DNA of 64,000 bases from JAEYKI01 sp036679405 (GCA_036679405.1 JAVBVZ010000031.1:62001-126000); one strand, 5' to 3'; counted from the first letter of the stretch, positions 24,659-34,253 are shown. Made by a program: numbers and translations. The notes: generated from the sequence alone by a model not told the origin.

Positions 24659-27067
24659 ATGTCTGAAAGAACAAATGAACTAAGGAACGAACTTATCCGT
24701 ACAACACCTAAAATATGTGTGGAGCGGGCAAGAATTTTTACAAACTCCATGAAAACAACAGAAGGATTGCCTATCGTAAAAAGGCGCGCGCAGGCCTACA
24801 GCGATGTCTTGAATCAAATGAGCCTGTATGTAAGAAAAGGCGAGCTTCTTGTCGGAAATCAGGCGGAGGCGCTGCGTTCCCCGCCGGTTTATCCTGAATA
24901 TGCGACCGAATGGATCGAAAATGAGTTTAAAGGAGATCCTTATCATTTTGATGAACGTCCAAACGATATTTATTCATATGATGAAGAAACAAAAACCGAA
25001 CTTTTGTCTATTTTGGAGTATTGGGAAGATAAATGCCTGCATAAAAATCTGAGAAAACTTTTGCCCAAAGAAGTGCTGACCGCATGGGACCTCGGCGTGA
25101 TAGACGATGACTGGGTCACGCAAAACGGCTTTGGAAATGTAATGCCCGACTATGAAGAAACATTGCGGACGGGGCTTTCGGGAGTTATCAAAAAAGCGCG
25201 GGATAAAATGGATCAGATGGACCCGACCGAGCCGGGAACAGCCAAAAAGCTGTTGTTTCTGCAAAGCGTTATCCAGACAAACGAGGCGGTGATTTCTTAT
25301 GCAAACCGCTACTCAAAGAAGCTCAAAGAGTTGGCGGAGAAAGAAAAAGGCCAAAAAAGAAAACAGGAATTGACCGAAATGGCCAGGATATGTGCAAAGG
25401 TTCCCCAAAATCCTCCGGATACTTTTTGGGAGGCGCTCCAGGCTATTTGGATCATTCATTTGGGGATCCTGCTGGAGACAAACGGGATTGCTATATCTTT
25501 CGGACGCTTCGACCAGTACCTGTATCCGTATTACCGGCGCGATCTTGAAAGCGGAAAAATAACAAGGGGCCAGGCTTTGGAACTGGTGGAATCCTTTTTT
25601 ATAAAAACCAATGAAATTTGCGTATTCAGATCGTGGCAGGGTGCAAAGTTTTTTCCGGGGTATCATATGGCCATCAATGTTGCGATCGGCGGACAGACAA
25701 GGGATGGAAAAGACGCCGTCAATGAACTTTCATATATTTGTCTGGATGCGTGCGAACATGTTAAGATGCCCCGGCCTTCCCTTTCGGTCCGGTGCTTTGC
25801 GGGCACGTCGGACGCTTTTATGGACAGGTGCCTGCAAGTCGTACAAGTTCATAAAGGCGGGCAGCCTGCGTTTTATAATGATGAAGGCGTTATGAGAATG
25901 CTTGAGATGCACGGTATTGAAGAAGAAGACAGATGGAACTGGGCGCCTTTGGGATGCATAGAATCCACCATACCCGGCAAGTTTGATTTTGCGTGCAAAG
26001 GCCCCAGAATGAACATTGCCAAAGTGTTTGAACTGGCTGTCCACAACGGAAAAGACCCAAAATCAGGTATCATCTGCCATAAAGGCAAAGGGGATTTGAG
26101 CAGCTTTTTAAATATGGATGAAGTCATGGAGGCGTTTAAAGGCCAGCTGCACTATTTTATGCGCCTGCAGGTTATGCTGGAACACATGAATGATGAAATG
26201 CATATTCTTTCGGATATCAATACCTTCCGCGCCTCGCTGATTTATGATTGTATCGGCAGGGGAAAGTCGCTGATCGAGGGAGGCTCAAAATACAGCACGG
26301 AAGGCGGACCGTCGGTAGGCGCAATGACCGCTGCGGACGGGCTTTCGGCCATTGAAACGGCCGTGTTTAATCAAAAATGGATCACGGGCGCGCAGCTGCT
26401 TCATGCAATCGATACGGATTTTGAAGATCAGTCGACCCAGCCCACCGGGGAAGAAATCAGGCTGATCCTTAAAAACAAAACGACAAAATACGGAAACGAC
26501 GACGACCAGGCGGACAAATGGGCAACGGCGGTAACCGAATATATCGGTTCTACGTATGTCAAAGAGTTCAAAAGCTCCAGGTATGGCCTGGGGCCTGTGC
26601 CTGCGACGTACGCTTTTTGCCAAAGTTCTGTAACAGCCAACGTTGCAATGGGAGAAAACGTAAGCGCAACGCCGGATGGCCGGAAAGCGGGAAAACCGCT
26701 GAACAACGGCATTTCGCCGTCAACCGGCGTCGAGCACTGCGGCATTTCCGCCACCATCAATTCGGCATGCAAACTGCCGAGCATATGGTTTTCCAAAGGC
26801 GCGATCTTTAATGTACGCCTGACGCCCGAAACGTTGAATACGACGGCGGGCAGAAAAAGGATCTTGGGCACTATCAAAACATTGTTTGAAAACAACCAGT
26901 ACCATATCCAGTTTAATGTTGCATCCACCAAAATGCTGCGGGATGCGCAGAAGAATCCGGAAAATTATTCGGATCTCATGGTGAGGGTCGCGGGGTACAG
27001 CGCATTTTTTGCACCTTTAAACAAAGAATTACAGGAAGACATTATTCAGCGGGTCGCGCTTGAATAA
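24659..27067 (+). CDS. Glycyl-radical enzyme, dehydratase-like (C-x-E type), substrate unknown
   Basis: An 802-residue glycyl-radical enzyme. The active-site cysteine is Cys433 in LGCIES with Glu435, the C-x-E arrangement of glycerol/propanediol dehydratases and other eliminases, not the Cys-Cys of pyruvate formate-lyase. The radical glycine is Gly779 in RVAGYSAFF, 24 residues from the end. Other family blocks are GYHMAINVAIGG and GGQPAFYNDEG. Two departures stand out: Ser follows Cys-x-Glu, where the diol dehydratases I recall have Pro; and the stretch GNVMPDY has Asn where those enzymes typically have a substrate-contacting His (GHxxxDY). Its activase follows directly. I infer C-O bond cleavage of a polyol or sugar. 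It must act without oxygen. Confidence 0.92.
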   Translation: MSERTNELRNELIRTTPKICVERARIFTNSMKTTEGLPIVKRRAQAYSDVLNQMSLYVRKGELLVGNQAEALRSPPVYPEYATEWIENEFKGDPYHFDERPNDIYSYDEETKTELLSILEYWEDKCLHKNLRKLLPKEVLTAWDLGVIDDDWVTQNGFGNVMPDYEETLRTGLSGVIKKARDKMDQMDPTEPGTAKKLLFLQSVIQTNEAVISYANRYSKKLKELAEKEKGQKRKQELTEMARICAKVPQNPPDTFWEALQAIWIIHLGILLETNGIAISFGRFDQYLYPYYRRDLESGKITRGQALELVESFFIKTNEICVFRSWQGAKFFPGYHMAINVAIGGQTRDGKDAVNELSYICLDACEHVKMPRPSLSVRCFAGTSDAFMDRCLQVVQVHKGGQPAFYNDEGVMRMLEMHGIEEEDRWNWAPLGCIESTIPGKFDFACKGPRMNIAKVFELAVHNGKDPKSGIICHKGKGDLSSFLNMDEVMEAFKGQLHYFMRLQVMLEHMNDEMHILSDINTFRASLIYDCIGRGKSLIEGGSKYSTEGGPSVGAMTAADGLSAIETAVFNQKWITGAQLLHAIDTDFEDQSTQPTGEEIRLILKNKTTKYGNDDDQADKWATAVTEYIGSTYVKEFKSSRYGLGPVPATYAFCQSSVTANVAMGENVSATPDGRKAGKPLNNGISPSTGVEHCGISATINSACKLPSIWFSKGAIFNVRLTPETLNTTAGRKRILGTIKTLFENNQYHIQFNVASTKMLRDAQKNPENYSDLMVRVAGYSAFFAPLNKELQEDIIQRVALE

Positions 27068-27093
27068 AAGAAAGGCGGCAGATTGGATTTATA

Positions 27094-28071
27094 ATGGATG
27101 CGTTTAAAGATGTAAGCGGGGAAAATAAAATCAGTAATTTTAAGTCCGGTCAACCGGCAGGCATGGTTTTCGACATAAAAAGGTTTGCGACCGGGGACGG
27201 TCCGGGGATACGCACCATGGTGTTTTTGAAAGGTTGCCCCATGAGATGCATGTGGTGCGCAAACCCGGAATCCCATTCGCTGGAAGGTGAGATTTTATAT
27301 TATAAGAATAAGTGCACCGGGTGTTTGAAGTGCCTTCGGATGTGCCCGGAGCAGGCTATTAAAACAGATGAAAGGTACGGACTCGTTACAGACAAAGACC
27401 GCTGCTCGCTTTGCGGAGCATGCGTGGAAAACTGCTATAGCAACGCCCGTGAACTGGCCGGAAAACCCATGACCGTCGGCGAAGTGATGAAAGAAGTGGT
27501 AAAAGACCGGCAATTTTATGAAAACACGGGCGGAGGCGTTACTTTAAGCGGGGGAGAACCGCTTGTTCAAAGCGAATTTTGTGTGGAATTACTGCGCGCC
27601 TGCGCGGCGGAAAAGATCCATACGGCCATAGAAACCTGTGGGATGGCCAAGGCGGAAGATGTAAAAAAATGCCTTTCATGTTTGGACTTTATCATGTATG
27701 ATTATAAACATATAGATAGCAATATACATAAAAAATATACAGGCTGCGGGAATGAACACATAACAGAAAATTTGCTGATGATCAACAGATGTATTAAGAC
27801 ACAAACACTTGTTGTTAGGATTCCATTTATTCCTGGGTTTAACGGTTCGTATGATACCGTGCATAAGATGCTGCATTTTTTATCCGGGCTTAAAAAAATT
27901 TCCTGGGTGGAGATTTTGCCATACCACAGGCTAGGGAAACTCAAATATGACGGTTTGGGGATCCCTTATCAATTAGATGATGTTGAGCCCGTCAAAAAGG
28001 AGGACTTGGGGCAATATATTGCGGTTGGAAAAGAATTGGGATTGGATGTAAGAATAGATGCGAAAGCGTGA
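27094..28071 (+). CDS. Glycyl-radical enzyme activating enzyme (radical SAM)
   Basis: A 325-residue radical-SAM activase. The catalytic cluster motif CxxxCxxC is at Cys48, Cys52, Cys55 (GCPMRCMWCANPES). An inserted ferredoxin domain carries two more cluster motifs, at Cys74/77/80/84 and Cys104/107/110/114, as in activases of dehydratase-type glycyl-radical enzymes; the pyruvate formate-lyase activase lacks them. GGGVTLSGGEPLVQ is the SAM-binding region. It makes the glycyl radical on the 24659 product. The ribosome site is poorly placed (AGGCGG about 15 nt before the ATG), which may hold its level below that of its target. Confidence 0.94.
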   Translation: MDAFKDVSGENKISNFKSGQPAGMVFDIKRFATGDGPGIRTMVFLKGCPMRCMWCANPESHSLEGEILYYKNKCTGCLKCLRMCPEQAIKTDERYGLVTDKDRCSLCGACVENCYSNARELAGKPMTVGEVMKEVVKDRQFYENTGGGVTLSGGEPLVQSEFCVELLRACAAEKIHTAIETCGMAKAEDVKKCLSCLDFIMYDYKHIDSNIHKKYTGCGNEHITENLLMINRCIKTQTLVVRIPFIPGFNGSYDTVHKMLHFLSGLKKISWVEILPYHRLGKLKYDGLGIPYQLDDVEPVKKEDLGQYIAVGKELGLDVRIDAKA

Positions 28072-28098
28072 TCAATATTTTTGCGAAGGTGGGGGAAA

Positions 28099-29091
28099 AT
28101 GGCAACATTAAAGGATATAGCAAAACGGGCGGGCGTGAATGTTTCTACGGTCTCCAGGGCACTCAATAACAGCAATGAAGTTGGAGAAGATACCAAAAAG
28201 AAGATTTGCAAAATCGCAATGGAGATGGACTATAACCCGGACATCACTGCACAGGCGTTACTTGGGAAAGGAACCAAAGAAGTCGGCGTCATTGTTCCTG
28301 AAATTGTGAGCGGATTGTTTGCGGAATTGGTAAACTGCATAGAATCGGATTTAAGGAAGAATTCCTATTCAATGGTCGTTGGAATGACGCACCATGATTT
28401 CAATGAAGAAATCGCTTATATCAGCACATTTAAAAGAAGAAAAGTGGATGGGATCATTGTGATGGCTTCCATGCATCCCGAACTTGAACAATATATTGAT
28501 AATGCAAAGCTGAGCCGGTTGCCCATTGTTTTAATGCAGACCCGTGTAAAAATAGACGAATGTGATTATATTACCATTGATGACGAATACGGCTATAATA
28601 AAGCGGTCGAATTTTTATTGAATAAGGGATATAAAACTTTCGGATATATCGGCGACAGCATTTGCTGCAGGCTGCGTTTTCATCATATGAAAACAGCACT
28701 GGAAAAAAACAACGTGTCGCTTTTGGAAAGGCATATCAAGGTTGGAAAAACTATGTTTGAACTGGGCGGCTATGAGCAAATGAATTTGCTTTTGGATGAA
28801 GAAGACAGGCCGGATGTGGTTATAGCGGGGTATGACCAGATTGCGATCGGCGCAATGAAAGCAATCAGGGAGAGAGGGCTTAAAATTCCGGACGATATTG
28901 CAATTATCGGCTACGATAATATTAAAATGGGGATTTTTTTAGAACCTTCCCTTACAACCATCTCGCCGCCGCTTCAGGCAATGGCCGGTCAGGGCGTCAG
29001 GCTTTTGCTGGATAAAATTGAGCATAAAGCAAAGCGTGTGATCCAGCATATCTCGCTGAAGCCGGAATTTATTGTAAGAGAGACGGTCTGA
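28099..29091 (+). CDS. LacI-family transcriptional regulator (cassette C)
   Basis: A 330-residue repressor. Residues 2-48 form the LacI helix-turn-helix and hinge (TLKDIAKRAGVNVSTVSRAL); the remainder is a RbsB-like effector domain with PDVVIAGYDQIAIGAMKAI and IAIIGYDNIKMG. It is the last gene of the catabolic cassette, 28 bp after the activase, and should repress the cassette through the operators at 17406 and 17536, so its own synthesis rises with induction. I use the ATG at 28099, 4 nt after a GGTGGGGG ribosome site; an upstream start at 28081 lacks one. Confidence 0.92.
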   Translation: MATLKDIAKRAGVNVSTVSRALNNSNEVGEDTKKKICKIAMEMDYNPDITAQALLGKGTKEVGVIVPEIVSGLFAELVNCIESDLRKNSYSMVVGMTHHDFNEEIAYISTFKRRKVDGIIVMASMHPELEQYIDNAKLSRLPIVLMQTRVKIDECDYITIDDEYGYNKAVEFLLNKGYKTFGYIGDSICCRLRFHHMKTALEKNNVSLLERHIKVGKTMFELGGYEQMNLLLDEEDRPDVVIAGYDQIAIGAMKAIRERGLKIPDDIAIIGYDNIKMGIFLEPSLTTISPPLQAMAGQGVRLLLDKIEHKAKRVIQHISLKPEFIVRETV

Positions 29092-29127
29092 AATTTAGAT
29101 GCTTATAAACCAAGCATATGTTTTAAA

Positions 29128-29153
29128 GGGGGCTGCCGTTTAAGGTAGCCTCC
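29128..29153 (+). terminator. Hairpin at the end of cassette C
   Basis: A 10-bp stem (29128-29137 with 29144-29153, two G-U pairs) lies 36 bp after the regulator stop codon, between convergent genes. No T run follows it, so termination may be factor-dependent. Confidence 0.5.
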
Positions 29154-29182
29154 TGAAAGCATGCAAATGGGACTTTTTAAGG

Positions 29183-29728
29183 TCAATCAAAATCAATTTG
29201 CTTATAAACGCTGCCGTCAAGGCTTACTATCTTAAAACGGTCGCCGCAAAGAATGCCCGCGCTGTGGGGTGTGCCTTCTTTGGGGAGAGAAACAGACCCC
29301 GGGTTGATAATATAAATATCCCCCTTTTTTTTAGCGACGGGGATATGCATGTGGCCGTAAAAAAATACGTCTCCCGCGTTTAAGGCGGGCAGTTTTCCTT
29401 CCCCGAATATATGCCCGTGCGTTAAAAAGAGTTTCCTGGAGCCGGTATGATAGATCGTATAATCTGACATGATGGGGAAGTCAAGCACCATTTGGTCAAC
29501 TTCACTGTCGCAGTTGCCGCGCACGGCAAGTATTTTATCTGAAAGGCTGTTTAGCAGCGCGGCAACCTCTTTGGGGTCGTATCCGCGCGGCAGGGGATTG
29601 CGCGGGCCGTGGTACAGTTCGTCGCCCAGGATCACAAGGGCGTCCGGCTGCTCGGCCCTATAAAGTTCGAGCGCTTTTTTTAAATAATAAAGGCTTCCGT
29701 GTATGTCTGAAATAAAAAACAGTTTCAC
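29183..29728 (-). CDS. yfcE: YfcE-family metallophosphoesterase
   Basis: A 181-residue phosphodiesterase of the YfcE/MJ0936 group. Metal motifs in order: FISDIHGS (residues 5-12), ILGDELYHGP, VRGNCDSE, LTHGHIFG and FYGHMHIPV. The short size without extra domains and the NPGSVSLPKEG segment are typical of YfcE. It hydrolyses phosphodiesters in the cytoplasm; the natural substrate is unclear. The start is GTG at 29728 with AGGAG 8 nt upstream. Confidence 0.88.
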   Translation of the reverse strand: MKLFFISDIHGSLYYLKKALELYRAEQPDALVILGDELYHGPRNPLPRGYDPKEVAALLNSLSDKILAVRGNCDSEVDQMVLDFPIMSDYTIYHTGSRKLFLTHGHIFGEGKLPALNAGDVFFYGHMHIPVAKKKGDIYIINPGSVSLPKEGTPHSAGILCGDRFKIVSLDGSVYKQIDFD

Positions 29729-29782
29729 CGGTTATTCTCCTGTGGTTTTTTAATAAAGGTAATATTTTGCGGGTAAAATGTC

Positions 29783-29824
29783 AATACGGCGGGCGGCCTT
29801 AAAGTTTGCCCCGCCGTATTTTTT
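29783..29824. terminator. Hairpin between SulP and YfcE genes
   Basis: Perfect 11-bp arms (29783-29793, AATACGGCGGG, and 29810-29820) with a 16-nt loop, followed by T4 on the plus strand. It lies 13 bp after the SulP stop codon on the minus strand, where the T run is weaker. Confidence 0.6.
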
Positions 29825-29832
29825 GCCTGCTC

Positions 29833-31557
29833 TTATTTGTTTTCCGGGTCCGCCGCCCTAAAAAGCTTTACCGCGCTGGTAATATCATGGTGTATGTTTT
29901 TTTCTCCAACAAGGCGCACCAGCCCGTATGCCTCCAGCTGTGACATAACGTGGTGTTCAACCTGCGTTAAGTGCAAAGAAATATTTTTTGCTTTAAGCTT
30001 TCTGTATAGCCGGATCAGGGTTTCGCCGCCTGTGTAATCCACATCCGAAACAGTTGATAGGTCCAGCAGTATAATTTTGAGTTCCGGGATGTCTTTGGCA
30101 AGCGCCATAACTTCTTTTACCAAAGTTTCCGCGTTTGCGTAATAGATGGGCGCGGCAAAATGATAAACAATCAGGCCGGGGTGGGCCTTCCGGTGGGAGG
30201 AAAGGGGTTCCCATGTCCAAATGATATGCCCGTCGGGAAGGCGCGTGGGCACCATCAGGGAATTTTTGGGCTTGCAGCTGTGGTAAATATGTTTGATCAG
30301 CGCAAGGATCATGGCAAAGATAATTCCCCGTGCCGCGCCAAGCGCAACCACGACCACTGCGGTGATCAAGGCAATATAAAATTCGTCGCGCTTCTGCGCG
30401 TAAATTTGCCTGATGCGGCGCACGTCTATAAGCTTGATGCCAATCACAAAAACCAGGGCGGAGAGGGTTGCCACCGGAAGGTATTTTAAAAGTCCGGTAA
30501 AAAACAGCAGGACAACCGCGGCCATTCCCGCCGCAACAAGGTTGGTCAGCTGGCTGCGCCCGCCCGCGTCGTCTGCAATCTGGGTTTTCGTCGGGCTGCC
30601 GTTGGTGACAAAAGTGCCGCTCAGACCTGCCGTAATATTGGCGAGCCCCAGCCCAAAGATGTCTGCGTTGATGTCTACGCTTTCGTCATGCCGGTTTGCA
30701 AATTCATATGAGGTGGCGGCGCTTTGCGTAATAATGACAACCACAATGGCCAGGGCGGCGGGGAGCAGCTGCATAATTTTATCCATAGATACGGCCGGAA
30801 GCGCAAACTGCGGCAGTCCGCCGGAAATAGTCCCTACGGAGTCCAGGGCGGCGCCATCCGGGATCAGCAAAGATCCGGCAACAATTGAAACAGCAAGCGC
30901 AATCAAAGGCCATGGGATTTTTTTAAGCCGTGTAAACTTTTTGCCAAGTAAACCCGGCACCGTAATAATGGCCAGCGTTGCTCCGGCTACTATGGCGGCG
31001 TAAATATTTGTCTCGGGCAGCTTTAAAAGCGCGTTTCCAAATTCCGCCAGCATTCCGTCGCCGCTGGCGGGGATGCCCAGCATACCGCCAAATTGCCCAA
31101 GCGCAACCAGAATGCCGACGCCCATTAAAAACCCCGCTAAAACAGTCCGCGACAAAAACTTGCCGATAAACCCAAGGCGCAGCAGCCTGCATGCAAGAAG
31201 CAAAACGCCGACTATAATGGAAAGCAGGCAGACATAAGACAAATATTCCGCAGAACCGATCGCCGCAAGCGGAAGAATGGCGTGCGCAAGGATGGCGGCG
31301 GTGGCGGAATCAGCCCCAATCACAAGGTGGCGGGACGCCCCGAACAAAGCAAAAATAATCACGGGAAATAAAATGGTGTAAATACCGGTGACGACCGGCA
31401 TACCGGCTATTCTTGTATAGCCCATGACCTCCGGAATTGCAATGGCGGCCAGCGTCAGGCCGGCGATCACTTCACTTGGAAACGCTTTTTTGTCAAGCGG
31501 AAGCAGTCCGCGCAGCAGAAGGCTTTTCCGGCTTTGTTTTGATCTGCCCTGGGCCAT
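29833..31557 (-). CDS. SulP-family anion transporter with STAS domain
   Basis: A 574-residue membrane protein. The N-terminal two thirds hold about 12 hydrophobic segments with SulP hallmarks (EVIAGLTLAAIAIPEVMGYTRIAGMP and a later GSPTKTQIADDAGGRSQLTNL). The C-terminal 110 residues form a cytoplasmic STAS domain (IILLDLSTVSDVDYTGGETL). SulP proteins carry sulfate, bicarbonate or dicarboxylates. I chose the ATG at 31557, which has ACGGAG 11 nt upstream; upstream in-frame starts (31578 and TTG 31611) add only a polar tail. It forms a small minus-strand unit with the YfcE gene. Confidence 0.88.
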   Translation of the reverse strand: MAQGRSKQSRKSLLLRGLLPLDKKAFPSEVIAGLTLAAIAIPEVMGYTRIAGMPVVTGIYTILFPVIIFALFGASRHLVIGADSATAAILAHAILPLAAIGSAEYLSYVCLLSIIVGVLLLACRLLRLGFIGKFLSRTVLAGFLMGVGILVALGQFGGMLGIPASGDGMLAEFGNALLKLPETNIYAAIVAGATLAIITVPGLLGKKFTRLKKIPWPLIALAVSIVAGSLLIPDGAALDSVGTISGGLPQFALPAVSMDKIMQLLPAALAIVVVIITQSAATSYEFANRHDESVDINADIFGLGLANITAGLSGTFVTNGSPTKTQIADDAGGRSQLTNLVAAGMAAVVLLFFTGLLKYLPVATLSALVFVIGIKLIDVRRIRQIYAQKRDEFYIALITAVVVVALGAARGIIFAMILALIKHIYHSCKPKNSLMVPTRLPDGHIIWTWEPLSSHRKAHPGLIVYHFAAPIYYANAETLVKEVMALAKDIPELKIILLDLSTVSDVDYTGGETLIRLYRKLKAKNISLHLTQVEHHVMSQLEAYGLVRLVGEKNIHHDITSAVKLFRAADPENK

Positions 31558-32191
31558 AAAGAAGTCAACTCCGTTCATGTAATGGTCGTTGTGTATATGG
31601 GGATTCCCCAAAAGGTCTGCTTTTAGGGCGTAAACCTGGAATCATAAGTGTATGTATATGGCAAAGCCGACGGTTTTAGTATTTTTGCACACAATTTTTC
31701 CGCGGAACCATAGACTGAAGTTCCGAAAAGAAAAATCTTATGTTTTTATGGCATGATTGGTTGTCGGCGGCTTTGAGGTGCAAAAATGCGACCCCCTATT
31801 AAATATTATATACTATAAAACGTGTTTAAGGCTATTGGATTTATGCAAAACATACGGAACGCTGAAAGAGATTTCCTTTTGGCGTTTTTTTATTGCGGCA
31901 GGGCATCTTTTCCGGGCAAGTAAGAACCGCGCCAATTTTATTGTCAGTACTGAAAAAATGACAAAACAGTCCGGACTATTGAAAAAGAAAGAGAATTAGT
32001 GTTTATTGTATAAAGACCAAAGAAATTGGTTTTTACAGTATTCCTTTTGGGGTGTGGGTCAAATTACAGAAGATCAAAGTCTCCATATCTTCATAATCCA
32101 ATAGCCACAGCCAACATTATGATAACAAAAATTCAAGGGCGTAAAAAGCCTGCTTATTTATTGCTGTTTAATATTAAAGGAGGAATGTGTT
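31558..32191. other. Intergenic region between SulP and truncated MFS genes
   Basis: About 630 bp with no gene I can support. An 80-codon open frame at 31757-31999 has no ribosome site, no recognisable domain and erratic composition. The stretch contains a GGGGATTCCCC palindrome near 31600 and otherwise AT-rich sequence; it must carry the SulP promoter. Confidence 0.5.
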
Positions 32192-33010
32192 TTGGAAATG
32201 GTAAAAACGAAAATCAAACTGAGTATTTATTCTATTGCACTGCTCATGATGGGAGCGATCGGGATTTCAGGCGGTTTGGCCGTTATCGGAGCTAATTTTG
32301 CCGGAGAGTCACAGACAATGATCCAAAGTCTTATCTCCATCCCCTGTATTGTCATTATTCCTACAACTCTTATTGTGGGCAAGTTAATGCAAAGCATATC
32401 AAAAAAGTCAATGGTGCTGTTCGGTTCCCTGTGTTTTTTGATAGGCGGCGTGGCGCCTGCTTTTATGAACGAACTTGTACCGATCATCATGATGCGCGCA
32501 ATACTGGGTGTGGGCGTGGGCATAAGCCAGGTCGTCAGCACGGCGCTTGTTGCAGAAAATTTCAAAGGCGCGGAGCAGGAGAAAGTGCAGGGAATGCTGC
32601 AGGCCTGCCAAATGGGAGGCTTGGCCGTAATGGTGTTCGCCGGCGGTGCTTTGGCGGATATTGGATGGAATCTTACTTTCTATATACATATCATTGCCGT
32701 CATAACATTCGCCTTCTGCCTGGTGATGCTGAAGGGCAAAAAACCGGAGGCTGCCGTAGAACAATCTAAAAACAAGCCGAAGGTTAGGCTGAAAAAAGAA
32801 ACATGGATGTGGGTTGCAGTTATCTTTGTCCTGTTTTTAAGCGTCCAGGTTTATTCGATCTCTTTATCGTTTCTGGTGGAAGAGTTTCAGTGGGGAACGG
32901 CGACGGATTCGGGGCTGAGCCTGGCTTTTTTTGCAATAGGCGGCGTTGTTATGGGTGCGTTGTACGGTAAATTGGCCAAAATCATGCGCAATTGTGCAAA
33001 CGAAGATTAA
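32192..33010 (+). pseudogene. MFS transporter, truncated after about eight helices
   Basis: A 272-residue product starting at TTG 32192, with AAGGAGG 8 nt upstream. It has the first six MFS helices, including the GxxxD/R loop region (VGKLMQSISKKSMVLFG), a charged middle loop (residues about 180-205) and two helices of the second half, then stops shortly after GALYGKLAKIM. Normal MFS proteins have about 400 residues and twelve helices, so roughly a third is missing. The following kilobase is AT-rich and non-coding, which suggests a deletion or rearrangement at about 33000. Probably non-functional. Confidence 0.7.
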
Positions 33011-33611
33011 AGATTTGCTATATACTAATATACGTTTTGCGAAACGCAATCCTCTTTTTAAAAACAATTTTATCAGCAATTTTTTTACATTAATGTACTC
33101 CTTTAATGTTACATTATATCTCGAGCTTTTAAATATTAATTGCATCATCTTAATCCTCCAAATAATTTTAAATATTAATAGAAAACCGCGTCTCATGGGT
33201 AGAACAATTTTTCTTACAACAAGTCTATTGCATGTAATCTAAAAGAAAAAAATCCAGATTTGGGATTGATTTTTTTGTGTTATCCACAAGTGCCAGCATT
33301 AATCATCTTTAATATAAACTGTGTTTGAACTAGTGAAGTTCTTTTAATTTAAGTATATGATAGAAAAAGCTAGCTGTAAACTGCTGATAAATTAATATTA
33401 AAATCACTGTTTTTTTATTAAACTATTGTGTAATTTTATGTATCATTTTAGTTGCCTTTTATTATGTTTTGCGGAGAAAGTTTTTAAAACGAGACAAACT
33501 TTGATTTTGAAAAATGTTTAAACGATTTGAAAAAGAGGCATAAAATAAAGGCTAGAAAATTAAATAAATTTACACATAATGCTATATTTTGGTGTGAATC
33601 CGGAGAGTTGA
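33011..33611. other. AT-rich non-coding stretch in a decay zone
   Basis: About 600 bp with no supported gene. A minus-strand frame with GGAGGATTAAG before ATG (near 33152) would run into the MFS remnant but has no recognisable domain. A terminator-like AATCC/GGATT hairpin followed by T6 lies near 33248-33276. Confidence 0.4.
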
Positions 33612-33812
33612 ACCATTTCGTATACGTTTGGCCGAAGTCTCTCCGCTTCCCGGACGCAGCCGGGTGGCTTTGAAGCGCATATCAAAAGGATTGCGGGCAG
33701 GCTTTTCATATCGCAAAACACGGTAAAGTATACGCTCAAATCCGTTTTTTCAAAACTCTCCATACACAGCCGCGCCCTTTTAAAAGAACATTTTAAAGAT
33801 TCAGGCGTTTAA
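33612..33812 (+). pseudogene. LuxR-type helix-turn-helix remnant
   Basis: An open frame without a start encodes the C-terminal part of a LuxR (GerE) DNA-binding domain. IAGRLFISQNTVKYTLKSVF and SKLSIHSRALLKEHF match the usual recognition helix pattern xISxNTVKxHLKxIFxKLxVxSR. Sequence before residue 25 is degenerate (LSASRTQPGGFEA in place of LTxREREVLxLxxxGxSN) and a stop precedes it. This is the tail of a dead regulator gene, perhaps related to the MFS-LuxR regulator type encoded intact at 60038. From here to 34075 nothing else is recognisable. Confidence 0.65.
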
Positions 33813-34075
33813 ATAAAAATCCTGCACGTTTAAAAAGGCCGAATTTTATGCTGTTTATATAGGATTTACAAATGCATCCCGATGCGCCGTAGCTGCCGTT
33901 CATTGCTGCTTTTCCGCCATTCGGCGCACTTGTGTTGACGGACACCGCCAATACGGCATAAACTGATACCGGCAGTACACGATCTAATAAAACGCGGCAT
34001 AATGGTGAAAAACCGTAATGCTGCGTATGCGGCGTTGACCGCAGATTAAATATTAAATGAAATGGAGGGTAAAAA

Positions 34076-34252
34076 ATGGAAAGCAAAGTAAAAGTATATT
34101 CAGGAATCTTGTGGGCTGTTCTTGTAGCGGTGTATCTTCTTGTCAGTTTTTTTACGAACGCATGGTCCGTTACGTGGATCATACTTGTCTTGGGCGTTGT
34201 AGCGCAAAGAATCATTTCTCTTTTAAGCCAGCTTAAAGAACAAAAAAAATAG
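34076..34252 (+). CDS. Small two-helix membrane protein
   Basis: A 58-residue protein: ATG with GGAGG 9 nt upstream, two hydrophobic segments (residues about 10-25 and 30-46) separated by a short turn (FTNAWSVT), and a Lys/Gln-rich C-terminal tail (SQLKEQKK). The short polar N-terminus and basic tail suggest both ends lie inside. I do not recognise a family. The good ribosome site and the following terminator-like hairpins support a real gene. Confidence 0.55.
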   Translation: MESKVKVYSGILWAVLVAVYLLVSFFTNAWSVTWIILVLGVVAQRIISLLSQLKEQKK

Positions 34253-34253
34253 A

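Noticed and set aside
24659..27067. Annotation as pyruvate formate-lyase
   Set aside because: The active site has one Cys followed by x-Glu, not the adjacent Cys pair of PFL, and the activase has two extra ferredoxin clusters typical of dehydratase-type activases.
31757..31999. 80-codon frame in the SulP/MFS gap, possibly an insertion-sequence remnant
   Set aside because: No ribosome site, no domain and no inverted repeats around it; I could not confirm any transposase similarity.
32864..33196. Minus-strand frame with a GGAGG-like site over the MFS end
   Set aside because: Although GGAGGATTAAG precedes an ATG, the product is basic, low in recognisable structure and overlaps the MFS coding sequence.
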